Shown here piece by piece: positions 35,017 through 43,078 of a stretch of 64,000 nucleotides of DNA. The DNA lies in the NCBI RefSeq assembly GCF_035685805.1, contig NZ_DASSAB010000041.1, forward strand, positions 1 to 64,000, in the 5' to 3' direction. Position numbers and translations under genes: made by a program. This DNA comes from Dyella_A sp035685805 (GTDB taxonomy: Bacteria > Pseudomonadota > Gammaproteobacteria > Xanthomonadales > Rhodanobacteraceae). Numbering within the stretch: the first letter of the stretch is position 1; every line of letters begins with the position of its first letter. The notes under the pieces were generated by a model that had not been told where the DNA came from, did no database searches, and saw only the letters and a program-made list of their open reading frames with translations.

Positions 35017-35196
35017 ATGCTCGAAGTGCGCAACGAACAGGACGATTTCACCGTGTACGACGCCGCCGATGGCGAGCCGGTGATGCGTTTTCCCACGCGT
35101 CGCGCTGCCGACTGCTTCATTGCGGAACTGGCCATTGCAGACATGCACGCCCAGCTGCAGCGCTGGTCGGCCGATCACGTCCCGGCCATCTGGTGA
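35017..35196 (+). CDS. Small 59-aa protein, unknown function
   Basis: 59 codons starting MLEVRNEQDDFTVYDAADGE and ending VPAIW. The composition is normal for a folded soluble protein (alternating strand-like then helical FIAELAIADMHAQLQRW). GCGGAGCGG lies 8 nt upstream of the ATG, and third positions are G/C-rich as in real genes. It falls below common length cut-offs. A hairpin and a strong terminator follow. I do not recognise a family. Confidence 0.6.
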   Translation: MLEVRNEQDDFTVYDAADGEPVMRFPTRRAADCFIAELAIADMHAQLQRWSADHVPAIW

Positions 35197-35254
35197 CGTT
35201 CCATGTCCGAATCTTTCCTAGGGTCTGTCGCAGGATGAACGGCTAATCTGATGT

Positions 35255-35304
35255 TGCCCGGGGCGCGCGTCCGCATCCCTGTCGTGCCCGCCGCGCCCCG
35301 GGCA
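35255..35304 (+). other. 13-bp perfect stem upstream of a terminator; possible small RNA
   Basis: TGCCCGGGGCGCG (35255-35267) pairs exactly with CGCGCCCCGGGCA (35292-35304) around a 24-nt loop. The strong terminator at 35319-35342 follows after 14 nt. The pair could be the 3' end of the 59-aa gene transcript or a separate small RNA of about 90 nt; a taatct box lies just upstream at about 35244 but no good -35 element. Confidence 0.35.
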
Positions 35305-35318
35305 CACTCCCTGATCAG

Positions 35319-35342
35319 GCTCCCGCGAGGGAGCTTTTTTTT
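35319..35342 (+). terminator. Strong Rho-independent terminator
   Basis: GCTCCC-gcga-GGGAGC is followed by eight T residues. The remaining 297 nt up to the MFS start at 35640 show no gene. Confidence 0.88.
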
Positions 35343-35639
35343 GGTCGGTGGTCGCGCATGGGGATGCGTTCGAGGTGCTGAACCTGCCGCCGGGATCCCT
35401 GCCCGCGGCCCAAGCCATTCCTGACGATGCCGAGGCTGCTGTTGCCTACCCTGCGCCGCGTCGGCAAGCGCGGCACGCGCGATATCAGCGCTCTGCGAGA
35501 GGCAGCCATGGAGACACGTCGGAGGCCGCCACGGCGGGCGCGGGGCTGATGGCCGACAGCCGGGGCGGGAACACGACCGCGGCGCCAAGTGGCCAGGGCC
35601 ATCTGCTAGCCTCGGCGCTTTCCCCGACTCCCCATCCGC

Positions 35640-37262
35640 ATGCGCGCCGACGGCATCTCGTTTCATCACCCCCTGGCGTTCTGGGCGGGGTGCGCTTTGC
35701 TGGTCGCGGGCGTGCTGGCACACGTGCCGATGTTCCTGATGGGGGCGCCGATGCACTACCAGCTGGCCGGCATGCCGATGAGCCCGATCATGCTGGTCGG
35801 CATGGCGCTGATTCCGTTGGGCCTGGCACTGGCTGCCTACGGGCTGGCGCCGCGCGCCGAGCAGGTGCGCCAGACGCTGCACGGGTCGCGGGGACAGAGT
35901 TATTTCCATCTTGCCGACGGCGTGCCGCTCAATCGGGAGCACTGGACGCTGGTGCTGGTGCTGGTGGTGGCGCTGGCGGTCGATGTGATGAAGCCGGCCA
36001 CGCTGGGCTTCGTGTTGCCCGGGATGACCCGGGAATACGCGATCAGCAAGGAGAGCGGTGCGTTCCTGGCGCTGGTGGCACTGACCGGCACCACGGTCGG
36101 TTCGGTGGTGTGGGGGCGGATCGGCGACGTCTTCGGGCGTCGCGCCGCGATCCTGCTGTCGGCCCTGATGTTCATGGGCACGGCAATTTGCGGCGCCATG
36201 CCCTCGTTCGGCTGGAACCTGGTGATGTGTTTCCTGATGGGCGCATCGGCCGGCGGCCTGCTGCCGATCGCCTTTACCCTGATGGCCGAGGCGATTCCCG
36301 CCGCCCACCGTGGCTGGCTGCTGGTGGCGCTGGGCGGCATCGGCACCTCGGCCGGCTATTTGCTCGCCGCCGGCGCTGCGGCATTGCTGGAGCCGTTGTT
36401 CAGCTGGCGCGTGCTGTGGCTGCTGGGCCTGCCCACCGGTGCGCTGATCGTGCTGCTGAACCGCTGGATTCCGGAGTCGCCACGCTTTCTCTCCAACGCG
36501 GGCATGGAGCAGGCAGCGCGCGCGGTGCTGCTGCGTTTCGCAGGCGCTCGTGCCCAGGCCATCGAGGCAGACGATGCGCGCCATCCGGGTGCCCCGGTGG
36601 TGGACGAGCAGCATCCGGTGGCCGGACTGCGCCAGTTGCTGCGCGGGCGCCACGCCGCGCTCAGCTGGGGCCTGGTGGTATGCGGCACGGCCTGGGGGCT
36701 GGTGAATTTCGGGTTCCTGCTGTGGCTGCCGGTGAACGTGGTGAAGCTGGGCGTGGACGCCGCGGGCGCGAACGCGTTGCTCGCGCGCTCGGCGGTGATC
36801 GCGCTGCCGGGCATCGGCGCCGTGGTGTGGCTGTATCAACGGTGGAGCAGCGTGCGCTCGCTGGTGCTGTTCATCACGCTGACCGCGGCGGCGCTGCTGG
36901 CTTTCGTGGTCCTGGCCGTGCTGGGCGTGCGCTCGTTCGCACTCACCACGGTGGCCACGGCGGCGCTGCTGGTAAGTGTGAGCGGCGTGATCGCGATGCT
37001 GATCCCGTACGCGGCGGAGATCTACCCGGTGCACCTGCGCGGCACCGGTGCAGGCGTGATTGCGGCCAGTTCCAAGTTTGGCGGCATCCTCGGCGCGGCG
37101 CTGGGCGTGCTCGGCTGCTTCGAGCACCTGGCCTGGGCGGGCGCACTTATCGCGCTGCCGATGCTGGCCGCCGCGATCATGCTGGCGCGCACCGGCATCG
37201 AAACCCGCGGGCTGACCCTGGAGGAAATCCAGACGGCCATGGCGGCGCCCCGCGGGCGCTGA
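35640..37262 (+). CDS. MFS transporter
   Basis: 540 residues. Two N-terminal membrane helices precede the standard 12-helix MFS domain, which starts near residue 105. Motif A of the sugar-porter type appears as GRIGDVFGRRAAIL, and RWIPESPRFL after helix 6 is typical of the sugar/metabolite:H+ symporter group. PYAAEIYPVHLRGTGAG follows helix 10. Substrate unknown. The two extra helices are unusual. The racemase gene 29 nt downstream is likely in the same transcript, hinting at an amino or organic acid substrate. Confidence 0.82.
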   Translation: MRADGISFHHPLAFWAGCALLVAGVLAHVPMFLMGAPMHYQLAGMPMSPIMLVGMALIPLGLALAAYGLAPRAEQVRQTLHGSRGQSYFHLADGVPLNREHWTLVLVLVVALAVDVMKPATLGFVLPGMTREYAISKESGAFLALVALTGTTVGSVVWGRIGDVFGRRAAILLSALMFMGTAICGAMPSFGWNLVMCFLMGASAGGLLPIAFTLMAEAIPAAHRGWLLVALGGIGTSAGYLLAAGAAALLEPLFSWRVLWLLGLPTGALIVLLNRWIPESPRFLSNAGMEQAARAVLLRFAGARAQAIEADDARHPGAPVVDEQHPVAGLRQLLRGRHAALSWGLVVCGTAWGLVNFGFLLWLPVNVVKLGVDAAGANALLARSAVIALPGIGAVVWLYQRWSSVRSLVLFITLTAAALLAFVVLAVLGVRSFALTTVATAALLVSVSGVIAMLIPYAAEIYPVHLRGTGAGVIAASSKFGGILGAALGVLGCFEHLAWAGALIALPMLAAAIMLARTGIETRGLTLEEIQTAMAAPRGR

Positions 37263-37291
37263 GTCTTCCATCAAGCAACAACGGATCGCAC

Positions 37292-37984
37292 ATGAAAACC
37301 ATCGGACTGCTGGGCGGCATGAGCTGGGAGTCGACCATCCCCTACTACCGTCTGATCAACGAGGCGGTGAAGCAGCGCCTCGGCGGGTTGCACTCGGCCA
37401 AGCTGCTGCTGCACAGCGTGGACTTCGCCGATATCGAGGTGTGCCAGCGCACCGGCGACTGGGCCGCGGCGGGTGCGCAGCTGGCGCAGGGCGCCCGGGG
37501 ACTGCAGGCAGCCGGCGCCGACCTGCTGCTGATCGGTGCCAACACCATGCACAAGGTTGCGCCGGCCATCGAGGCGGCGGTGGACATTCCGCTGCTGCAC
37601 GTAGCCGATGCCACCGCGCAGGCAATCCGCGCGGCCGGCGTCACCCGCGTGGGGCTGCTTGGCACGCGTTTCACGATGGAGCAGGCGTTCTATGTCGAGC
37701 GGCTCGCCTCGCACGGGCTGGATGTGCGGGTGCCGCCGCCGGCGGACCGCGACGAGGTGCATCGGGTCATCTATGCCGAGCTCTGCCTGGGTCGGATGGA
37801 AACGGCGTCGCGCGCGATGTTCCGCCGCGTGATGGCCGACCTCGTGGCGGACGGCGCGCAAGGCATCATCCTCGGCTGCACCGAGATCGGGTTGCTGGTG
37901 GAGGCTGCGGATTCGACCGTGCCCCAGTTCGACACCACGCGGCTGCACGCGCTGGCGGCGGTCGAGGCGGCGCTGGCCGGTTGA
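37292..37984 (+). CDS. Aspartate/glutamate racemase family (L-Asp/Glu-specific type)
   Basis: 230 residues. Begins MKTIGLLGGMSWESTIPYY, the YgeA-like start. Of the two catalytic positions, the second is Cys196 (GCTEIG) but the first is Thr85 (GANTMH), where classical enzymes have Cys. The same Thr/Cys pair is known in E. coli EcL-DER, which works on the L-forms. It starts 29 nt after the MFS gene and may be co-transcribed. No strong ribosome site is visible. Confidence 0.85.
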   Translation: MKTIGLLGGMSWESTIPYYRLINEAVKQRLGGLHSAKLLLHSVDFADIEVCQRTGDWAAAGAQLAQGARGLQAAGADLLLIGANTMHKVAPAIEAAVDIPLLHVADATAQAIRAAGVTRVGLLGTRFTMEQAFYVERLASHGLDVRVPPPADRDEVHRVIYAELCLGRMETASRAMFRRVMADLVADGAQGIILGCTEIGLLVEAADSTVPQFDTTRLHALAAVEAALAG

Positions 37985-38009
37985 GCGCGCGTCGCGCTCG
38001 AGCGCCGGG

Positions 38010-38399
38010 CTACAGCTCGCCGGTGAGGAACTGGCCGCGGCCAAGGCCGAAGCTCCAGTCCTCGTCGGAGTTGGTCACGATGGACACCATCACGTCGCTC
38101 GCCTCGATGCCGCAACTTGTCTTCAGCTCGCGGCACAGCTCGGCGTAGAAGGTTTCCTTCATGGCGCGTGTGCGCGGCCTGCTGGTGACGGTGACCACCA
38201 CCACGTGGCGGGTGCGCGGAATGTCCAGCCCGGTGTCCTGCACGATGAAGTGCTCCGGCGGATGCTCGTGCACGATCTGGTAGCGGTCGCGCTCGGGCAC
38301 CTTGAACGCGGTGAGCATGGCGCGGTGGGCGGCGTCCAGCAGCGTGGTGATTTCGGCCTTGCTGCGGCCTTCCATTACGTCGAAACGCATCAGGGGCAC
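38010..38399 (-). CDS. Tautomerase family protein with GTG start
   Basis: 129 residues. The start is placed at GTG 38399: AAGGAGAACCCC lies correctly upstream and the protein then begins (M)PLMRFDVMEGRS, placing the catalytic Pro at position 1 after Met removal, as 4-oxalocrotonate tautomerase-type enzymes require. Starting at any upstream ATG would bury this proline. The second half includes VVVVTVTSRPRTRAMKETFY. It resembles double-length tautomerase proteins (MSAD/CaaD-like or DUF1904 type); substrate unknown. Confidence 0.82.
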   Translation of the reverse strand: MPLMRFDVMEGRSKAEITTLLDAAHRAMLTAFKVPERDRYQIVHEHPPEHFIVQDTGLDIPRTRHVVVVTVTSRPRTRAMKETFYAELCRELKTSCGIEASDVMVSIVTNSDEDWSFGLGRGQFLTGEL

Positions 38400-38607
38400 C
38401 GGGGTTCTCCTTGGGAGCGGCATTGCATCATGCCTGCCCGCGCGTTCAGTCCGCGTGGCGCCGCGATCTGGTTCACCGACACGACCAAGTGTGCGCTTGA
38501 AGCCAGCGGTCGCCGCCGGCTTCACCTGGAGCGGGGCGCGGCAAGGGTCGTCAAGCATGCGACACCACATTAGGCTTGGTGCCTCGCCGCCGCCCGGAGT
38601 CTGCGCG

Positions 38608-40233
38608 ATGTCCCCACGTTTTCCGCGTTACCTGCTCACTCGCCGGGCTGCCGCGGCGCTGCTGGCGCTGGGCACCTGCGGCCCGGCCATCGCCCAGCAC
38701 GACACGCCGCGCGTCGAGGCAGGGGGCGGCCTGCTGGTGGGCAAGACGGCCAGCGTGGGCGGCGTGGTGGTGCAGGAGTTCCTGGGCATCCCCTATGCAG
38801 CCCCGCCGGTGGGCGCGCTGCGCTGGAAGCCGCCGCAGCCGGCCACCGGCTGGAGCGAGCCGCGCGACGCCCGCACGTTCGGCCCGCGCTGCATGCAACT
38901 GCCGCTGTTCGGCGACATGGTGTTCCGCTCGCGTGGCATGAGCGAAGACTGCCTCTACCTCAACGTGTGGGCGCCCGCGGCGCCGGCGGACGGCAAGCGC
39001 CCGGTGCTGGTGTACTTCTACGGCGGCGGGTTCCTGGCAGGCGATGGCTCGGAACCGCGCTACGACGGCGCCGCAATGGCCGCGAGCGGCCTGGTGACGG
39101 TTACCGTCAATTACCGCCTGGGCGTGTTCGGCTTTCTCGCCACACCGGCACTCATGGCGGAATCGCCGCAGCACGCCAGCGGCAACTACGGGTTGCTCGA
39201 CCAGGTCGCCGCGCTGCGCTGGGTGCGCGACAACATCGCGCGCTTTGGCGGCGATCCCGGGCACATCACGATTGCCGGCGAATCGGCCGGCTCGATTTCG
39301 GTCAGCGCGCTGATGGCATCGCCGCTGAGCAAGCAGTTGATCGCCGGGGCGATCGGTGAAAGCGGCGCACTGATCACTCCGATTGCGCCGGCGCCACGCG
39401 CGGTCGCCGAGGCCACCGGCAGCGCCTTCATGGAAAAACTGCAGGTCGATTCGCTCGACGCCCTGCGCGCGATGCCGGCCCAGGCGCTGCTGCAGGCGAC
39501 CGATCCGAAGTCGGAGCCCACGCTGCGCTTTGCACCGGATATCGACGGCTATTTCCTGCCCGACGCGCCGGAGCAGATCTACGCGCGCGGCGAGCAGGCG
39601 CAGGTGCCCCTGTTGCTGGGCGCCAACTCGCAGGAGGGTTTCTACACCGCGATCCTGCACGACCGTTCGCCCACCCCGGCCAACTACCGCGATGCCCTCG
39701 ATACGCTGTTCGGCGACAAGGCGCGTGAGGCGCTGCGGCTCTACCCGGGAGCCACCGCGGCAGAAGTGAAGCGCTCGGCCACGGCGCTGGCGGGCGACCT
39801 GTTCATCGCCCACAGCACCTGGCGCTGGATGGCACTGCACCGCCAGACCAGCAACCAGCCGGTGTACTTCTACTACTACGCCCGCCCGCGCCCGCCCAAG
39901 CGTGATCCGGCCCCAGGCGAGCAGCCCGAGCCGGGGGCGGTGCACAGCGGGGAAATCGAGTACGCGATGGGCAACCTCGACGGCAACGCCGTGTACGCCT
40001 GGAGCGGAACCGACCGGGCGGTGTCGCGCACCCTGCAGGGTTACTTCGCGCAGTTCGTGCGCACCGGCGATCCGAACCAGGCCGGCCTGCCCGCCTGGCC
40101 CCCGGTGAGCGACTCGCACGGCGGCCTGCTGCGCCAGACCATCGACCAGAACACCCACACCGAGGTCGATCGCGGTGCGGCGAGGCAGGACTTCCTGCAG
40201 GCTTTTCTGCGCGATCACGCCAACCCGCTCTGA
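38608..40233 (+). CDS. Type B carboxylesterase
   Basis: 541 residues, exported (RRAAAALLALGTCGPAIAQ signal). Alpha/beta-hydrolase of the cholinesterase group: oxyanion hole YFYGGGF (about 137-142), EDCLYLNVW block (113-121), nucleophile Ser226 in GESAGS, a catalytic acid likely in GANSQEGFY, and the His likely in AVHSGEIEY. Hydrolyses carboxylic esters in the periplasm; substrate unknown. GGAG lies upstream of ATG 38608. The N-terminal extension in the frame is not supported. Confidence 0.87.
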   Translation: MSPRFPRYLLTRRAAAALLALGTCGPAIAQHDTPRVEAGGGLLVGKTASVGGVVVQEFLGIPYAAPPVGALRWKPPQPATGWSEPRDARTFGPRCMQLPLFGDMVFRSRGMSEDCLYLNVWAPAAPADGKRPVLVYFYGGGFLAGDGSEPRYDGAAMAASGLVTVTVNYRLGVFGFLATPALMAESPQHASGNYGLLDQVAALRWVRDNIARFGGDPGHITIAGESAGSISVSALMASPLSKQLIAGAIGESGALITPIAPAPRAVAEATGSAFMEKLQVDSLDALRAMPAQALLQATDPKSEPTLRFAPDIDGYFLPDAPEQIYARGEQAQVPLLLGANSQEGFYTAILHDRSPTPANYRDALDTLFGDKAREALRLYPGATAAEVKRSATALAGDLFIAHSTWRWMALHRQTSNQPVYFYYYARPRPPKRDPAPGEQPEPGAVHSGEIEYAMGNLDGNAVYAWSGTDRAVSRTLQGYFAQFVRTGDPNQAGLPAWPPVSDSHGGLLRQTIDQNTHTEVDRGAARQDFLQAFLRDHANPL

Positions 40234-40337
40234 CCGAAGTCGAGCCACAGCCAGCGGTGGTGATTGCGCGGGCTGTCACGTTGTACTCAGGCGTGGACGG
40301 GGACAATCCAGAAGTTATGCCCAAGGACGTTGCCTGT

Positions 40338-42044
40338 ATGACTGCGCCTTTCCCGGATAACGAAGTGCAGCGCGTTGCCCGCTTGCGCACGCTCTCGGTG
40401 CTGGATACCGCGCCCGAGCCGCTGTTCGACGGGCTGGCCGAGGCCGCGGCGCTGGCGCTGGGCGCGCCGGTGGCGGCAGTGAATCTGGTGGACTCGCACC
40501 GCCAGTGGACCAAGGCCGGCGTGGGCGTGGAGCGCGTGGGGCTGGCGGTGGGCCGCGACCTGGCGCGCGAACAGGCGTTCTGCGGGCACACGATCCTCGG
40601 CGACGGCCTGCTGGAGATTGCCGATGCCCGCCGCGACGAACGTTTCTCGCGCAACCCGCTGGTGACGGCCGAGGATGGCATCCGCTTCTACATCGGCGCG
40701 CCCATCACGTTGAACGACGGTCTGTGCATGGGGGCGTTGTGTGTCATCGACGTCAAGCCGCGCATGCTCAGCGATGCGCAGCGCAGCGTGCTGGTGGCGC
40801 TGGCCAATGCGGCAGCGCAGGCACTGGAGCTGCGGCTGGAGTCGCTGCAGCGCGAAGCGCTGCTCGATCGGGCCGGGCGGCTGGCCAGTGTCGGCGGCTG
40901 GACCCTGGATCTGGCCACCAACCAGATCGTGTGGACGGATGAAACCTGCCGGCTGCATGAACTGTCGCCGCGCTACCGCCCCACGCTGGAGGAGGCGCTG
41001 AGCTTCTACCCGCCGGACGCCCGCGCGCGACTGACCGCGGCGGTGGAACGTGCCCGCCGCGAAGGCACGCCGTGGGATCTCGAATTGCCCATGAACACGG
41101 CCACAGGCCGTCGTATCTGGGTACGCGCGCTGGGCAGCGTGGATTTTGCCGACGGCCAGCCGCAGCGGCTGGTGGGGGCGATCCAGGACATCAGCATCCG
41201 CCGCCGCGTGGTCACGGCACTGGAAGCGAGCGAGCGGCGCTTCCGTCAGCTGTTCCAGTACAGCCTGGGCCTGATCTGCACGCATGATTACGAGGGCGTG
41301 CTGCTGTCGGTGAACCCGGCCGCCGCGCGCGCCCTGGGCTATTCCATCGGTGAGCTGCTGGGCCGCTCGCTGGCCGAGTTCATGCCGGCCGACCGGCAGG
41401 CGTCGTTCCGTCAGTACCTGCTGCGGATCATCACCTCCGGCACCGACACCGGGGTGCTGGAACTGACCGCCAAGGACGGCAGCCGGCGCATGTGGCAGTA
41501 CCACAACATGCTCGACGACGAAGCCGACGAACCCTACGTGCTCGGACACGCGCAGGACATCACCGAGCGCTTCGAGCTCGAGCGCAAGCTGCGCGACTGG
41601 TCGGTGCACGACTCGCTCACCGGCTGCTTCAACCGGCGCTACCTGGAAGAGCTGGACAAGGATTCGTCCTCGCGCTGGGGCTGCATCACGGTCGACCTGG
41701 ACCACTTCAAGCAGATCAACGACACCTATGGGCACCAGCGCGGCGACGAGGTGCTGCTGGACATGGCGCGGTTTCTCCGTCGCCAGGCGCAGGGCTCCGA
41801 CGCCGTCGTGCGGCTGGGTGGCGACGAGTTCCTGCTGCTGCTGCGCGACGCCGATGCACAGGCCACCGAGGCACTGCGGGCGCGCCTGGAGGCGGCACGT
41901 GCGGACGCGCCGATCGCCTTCACCCTGGGCTGGGCCACGTTTGGCGGCGGCGTGTCGCTGGACGAAGGGCTGGCCGAAGCCGACCGGCGGCTTTACGCCC
42001 GCCGCGCCGCCGATCGCGGCGGCGCCGACCGTCGCGGCGGTTAG
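40338..42044 (+). CDS. Diguanylate cyclase with GAF-PAS-PAS sensor
   Basis: 568 residues, no membrane segment. GAF domain (about 15-165, with FCGHTIL and APITLNDGLCMGALCVID), PAS (about 180-300), PAS (about 310-425), and GGDEF (about 435-560; RLGGDEF at 492-498). The intact GGDEF motif predicts c-di-GMP synthesis. The inhibitory I-site RxxD, five residues before GGDEF, reads QGSD here, so product inhibition is probably lost. ATG 40338 has AAGGACG upstream; other starts are possible. The cytosolic sensor input is unknown. Confidence 0.88.
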   Translation: MTAPFPDNEVQRVARLRTLSVLDTAPEPLFDGLAEAAALALGAPVAAVNLVDSHRQWTKAGVGVERVGLAVGRDLAREQAFCGHTILGDGLLEIADARRDERFSRNPLVTAEDGIRFYIGAPITLNDGLCMGALCVIDVKPRMLSDAQRSVLVALANAAAQALELRLESLQREALLDRAGRLASVGGWTLDLATNQIVWTDETCRLHELSPRYRPTLEEALSFYPPDARARLTAAVERARREGTPWDLELPMNTATGRRIWVRALGSVDFADGQPQRLVGAIQDISIRRRVVTALEASERRFRQLFQYSLGLICTHDYEGVLLSVNPAAARALGYSIGELLGRSLAEFMPADRQASFRQYLLRIITSGTDTGVLELTAKDGSRRMWQYHNMLDDEADEPYVLGHAQDITERFELERKLRDWSVHDSLTGCFNRRYLEELDKDSSSRWGCITVDLDHFKQINDTYGHQRGDEVLLDMARFLRRQAQGSDAVVRLGGDEFLLLLRDADAQATEALRARLEAARADAPIAFTLGWATFGGGVSLDEGLAEADRRLYARRAADRGGADRRGG

Positions 42045-42107
42045 CGCTTCCCAGCGGGCCCCGCTCGCGCCACCATGCGGCTCCCCCGCTTCCCCGAGTG
42101 CCCCGCC

Positions 42108-42620
42108 ATGCACGACTTTGACGATGAAGACGACTTCGACGCCGAGCCCGACGATTCGGTCGAGGCGCTGGTGTGGCAACTGCTGACGCTGATCAACCCT
42201 GGTGACGAGGAAACCGCGCTGCGCCAGTTCACCGCATGGCGCGAGGCCGACGAGGAAGCCGGCGGGGCCGACGCGCCGGTGGAGCTGGTCACCCGCGTGA
42301 TCGACTGGAGTTCCGGGTTCCAGGTCGACGACCCGCGGGCGCTGGTGCAGGCGCTGGATGAACTGGTGACGCGCTGGAACCTGGACATCGACTGGGACGG
42401 CGACCCGGACGACGACGAGTTCTTCGACGATCGCGACATACCCTCGCTGCTGGGCACCGCCTACGACCGGCTGGCCGAGCACGGCTACACCGTGTGGATC
42501 TACGAAACCGACCACGACGGCTATGCCGGATGGATCACCCTCAGCCGCGACGCCGAGCCGATGCGCGAGCTGGCCACCGCGCTGGGCATCAATCTGCGCC
42601 CGGGCAGCGACGCCACCTGA
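42108..42620 (+). CDS. Acidic protein, DUF6630-like
   Basis: 170 residues, strongly acidic (HDFDDEDDFDAEPDD at the start; DGDPDDDEFFDDRD near the middle). The rest, WQLLTLINPGDEETALRQF and YDRLAEHGYTVWIYETDHDGYAG, resembles the DUF6630 family of small cytosolic proteins. Function unknown. The upstream ATG at 42075 would add 11 residues and cannot be excluded. It is convergent with the gene at 42634. Confidence 0.6.
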   Translation: MHDFDDEDDFDAEPDDSVEALVWQLLTLINPGDEETALRQFTAWREADEEAGGADAPVELVTRVIDWSSGFQVDDPRALVQALDELVTRWNLDIDWDGDPDDDEFFDDRDIPSLLGTAYDRLAEHGYTVWIYETDHDGYAGWITLSRDAEPMRELATALGINLRPGSDAT

Positions 42621-42633
42621 GGGCCGCGGCCGG

Positions 42634-42903
42634 TCAGGCCGGGTCGGCCTCGTCGTCGAAGCCGGTATAGCCCTCCGGGAACACCGGCGTGCCGTCCGGC
42701 TCCAGCGCAAGCAGGTCGGCCAGTGCCCGCGCCGCGGCCGCCTCGGCTGGCGCACGCTCGCGGAAGCTGCGGTTTTCGCAGATGGCGAAGTACACCGGAA
42801 AGCCGCCCGCGCGCGGCGTGACGGCGAGCCAGGCGGTATAGCGCGAGCCCTCGAGCGACGCGCCGGAGCGGGCGTGGAAGGCGTCGAAGCTGCGCTCGGC
42901 CAT
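42634..42903 (-). CDS. Small conserved hypothetical protein
   Basis: 89 residues from ATG 42903 (MAERSFDAFHARSGASLEGS). Contains YTAWLAVTPRAGGFPVYFAIC and an acidic C-terminus (GYTGFDDEADPA). It probably is soluble. The longer upstream frame is Arg-rich and unsupported. No family recognised. Confidence 0.6.
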   Translation of the reverse strand: MAERSFDAFHARSGASLEGSRYTAWLAVTPRAGGFPVYFAICENRSFRERAPAEAAAARALADLLALEPDGTPVFPEGYTGFDDEADPA

Positions 42904-43078
42904 GGCGTGGTGACTCTGCAAACGGGGCGCAAAGTGTAGCGCGACCGCCGCGTGGTCAGCGGCCATGGGCCGGCGATGCCCGGCTCGACCGCCGCCCGGC
43001 ATCGTGCGGCACGGCGGGCGATGCGCGCGATGGCCGCGGCGGCTAAAGTCGGGCATCTCCGACCACCTGGATGCTCCG

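Noticed and set aside
34798..35178. 126-codon minus-strand frame opposite the 59-aa gene
   Set aside because: Ala/Arg/Ser/Pro-rich, lacks a ribosome site, and the plus-strand frame has better start signals.
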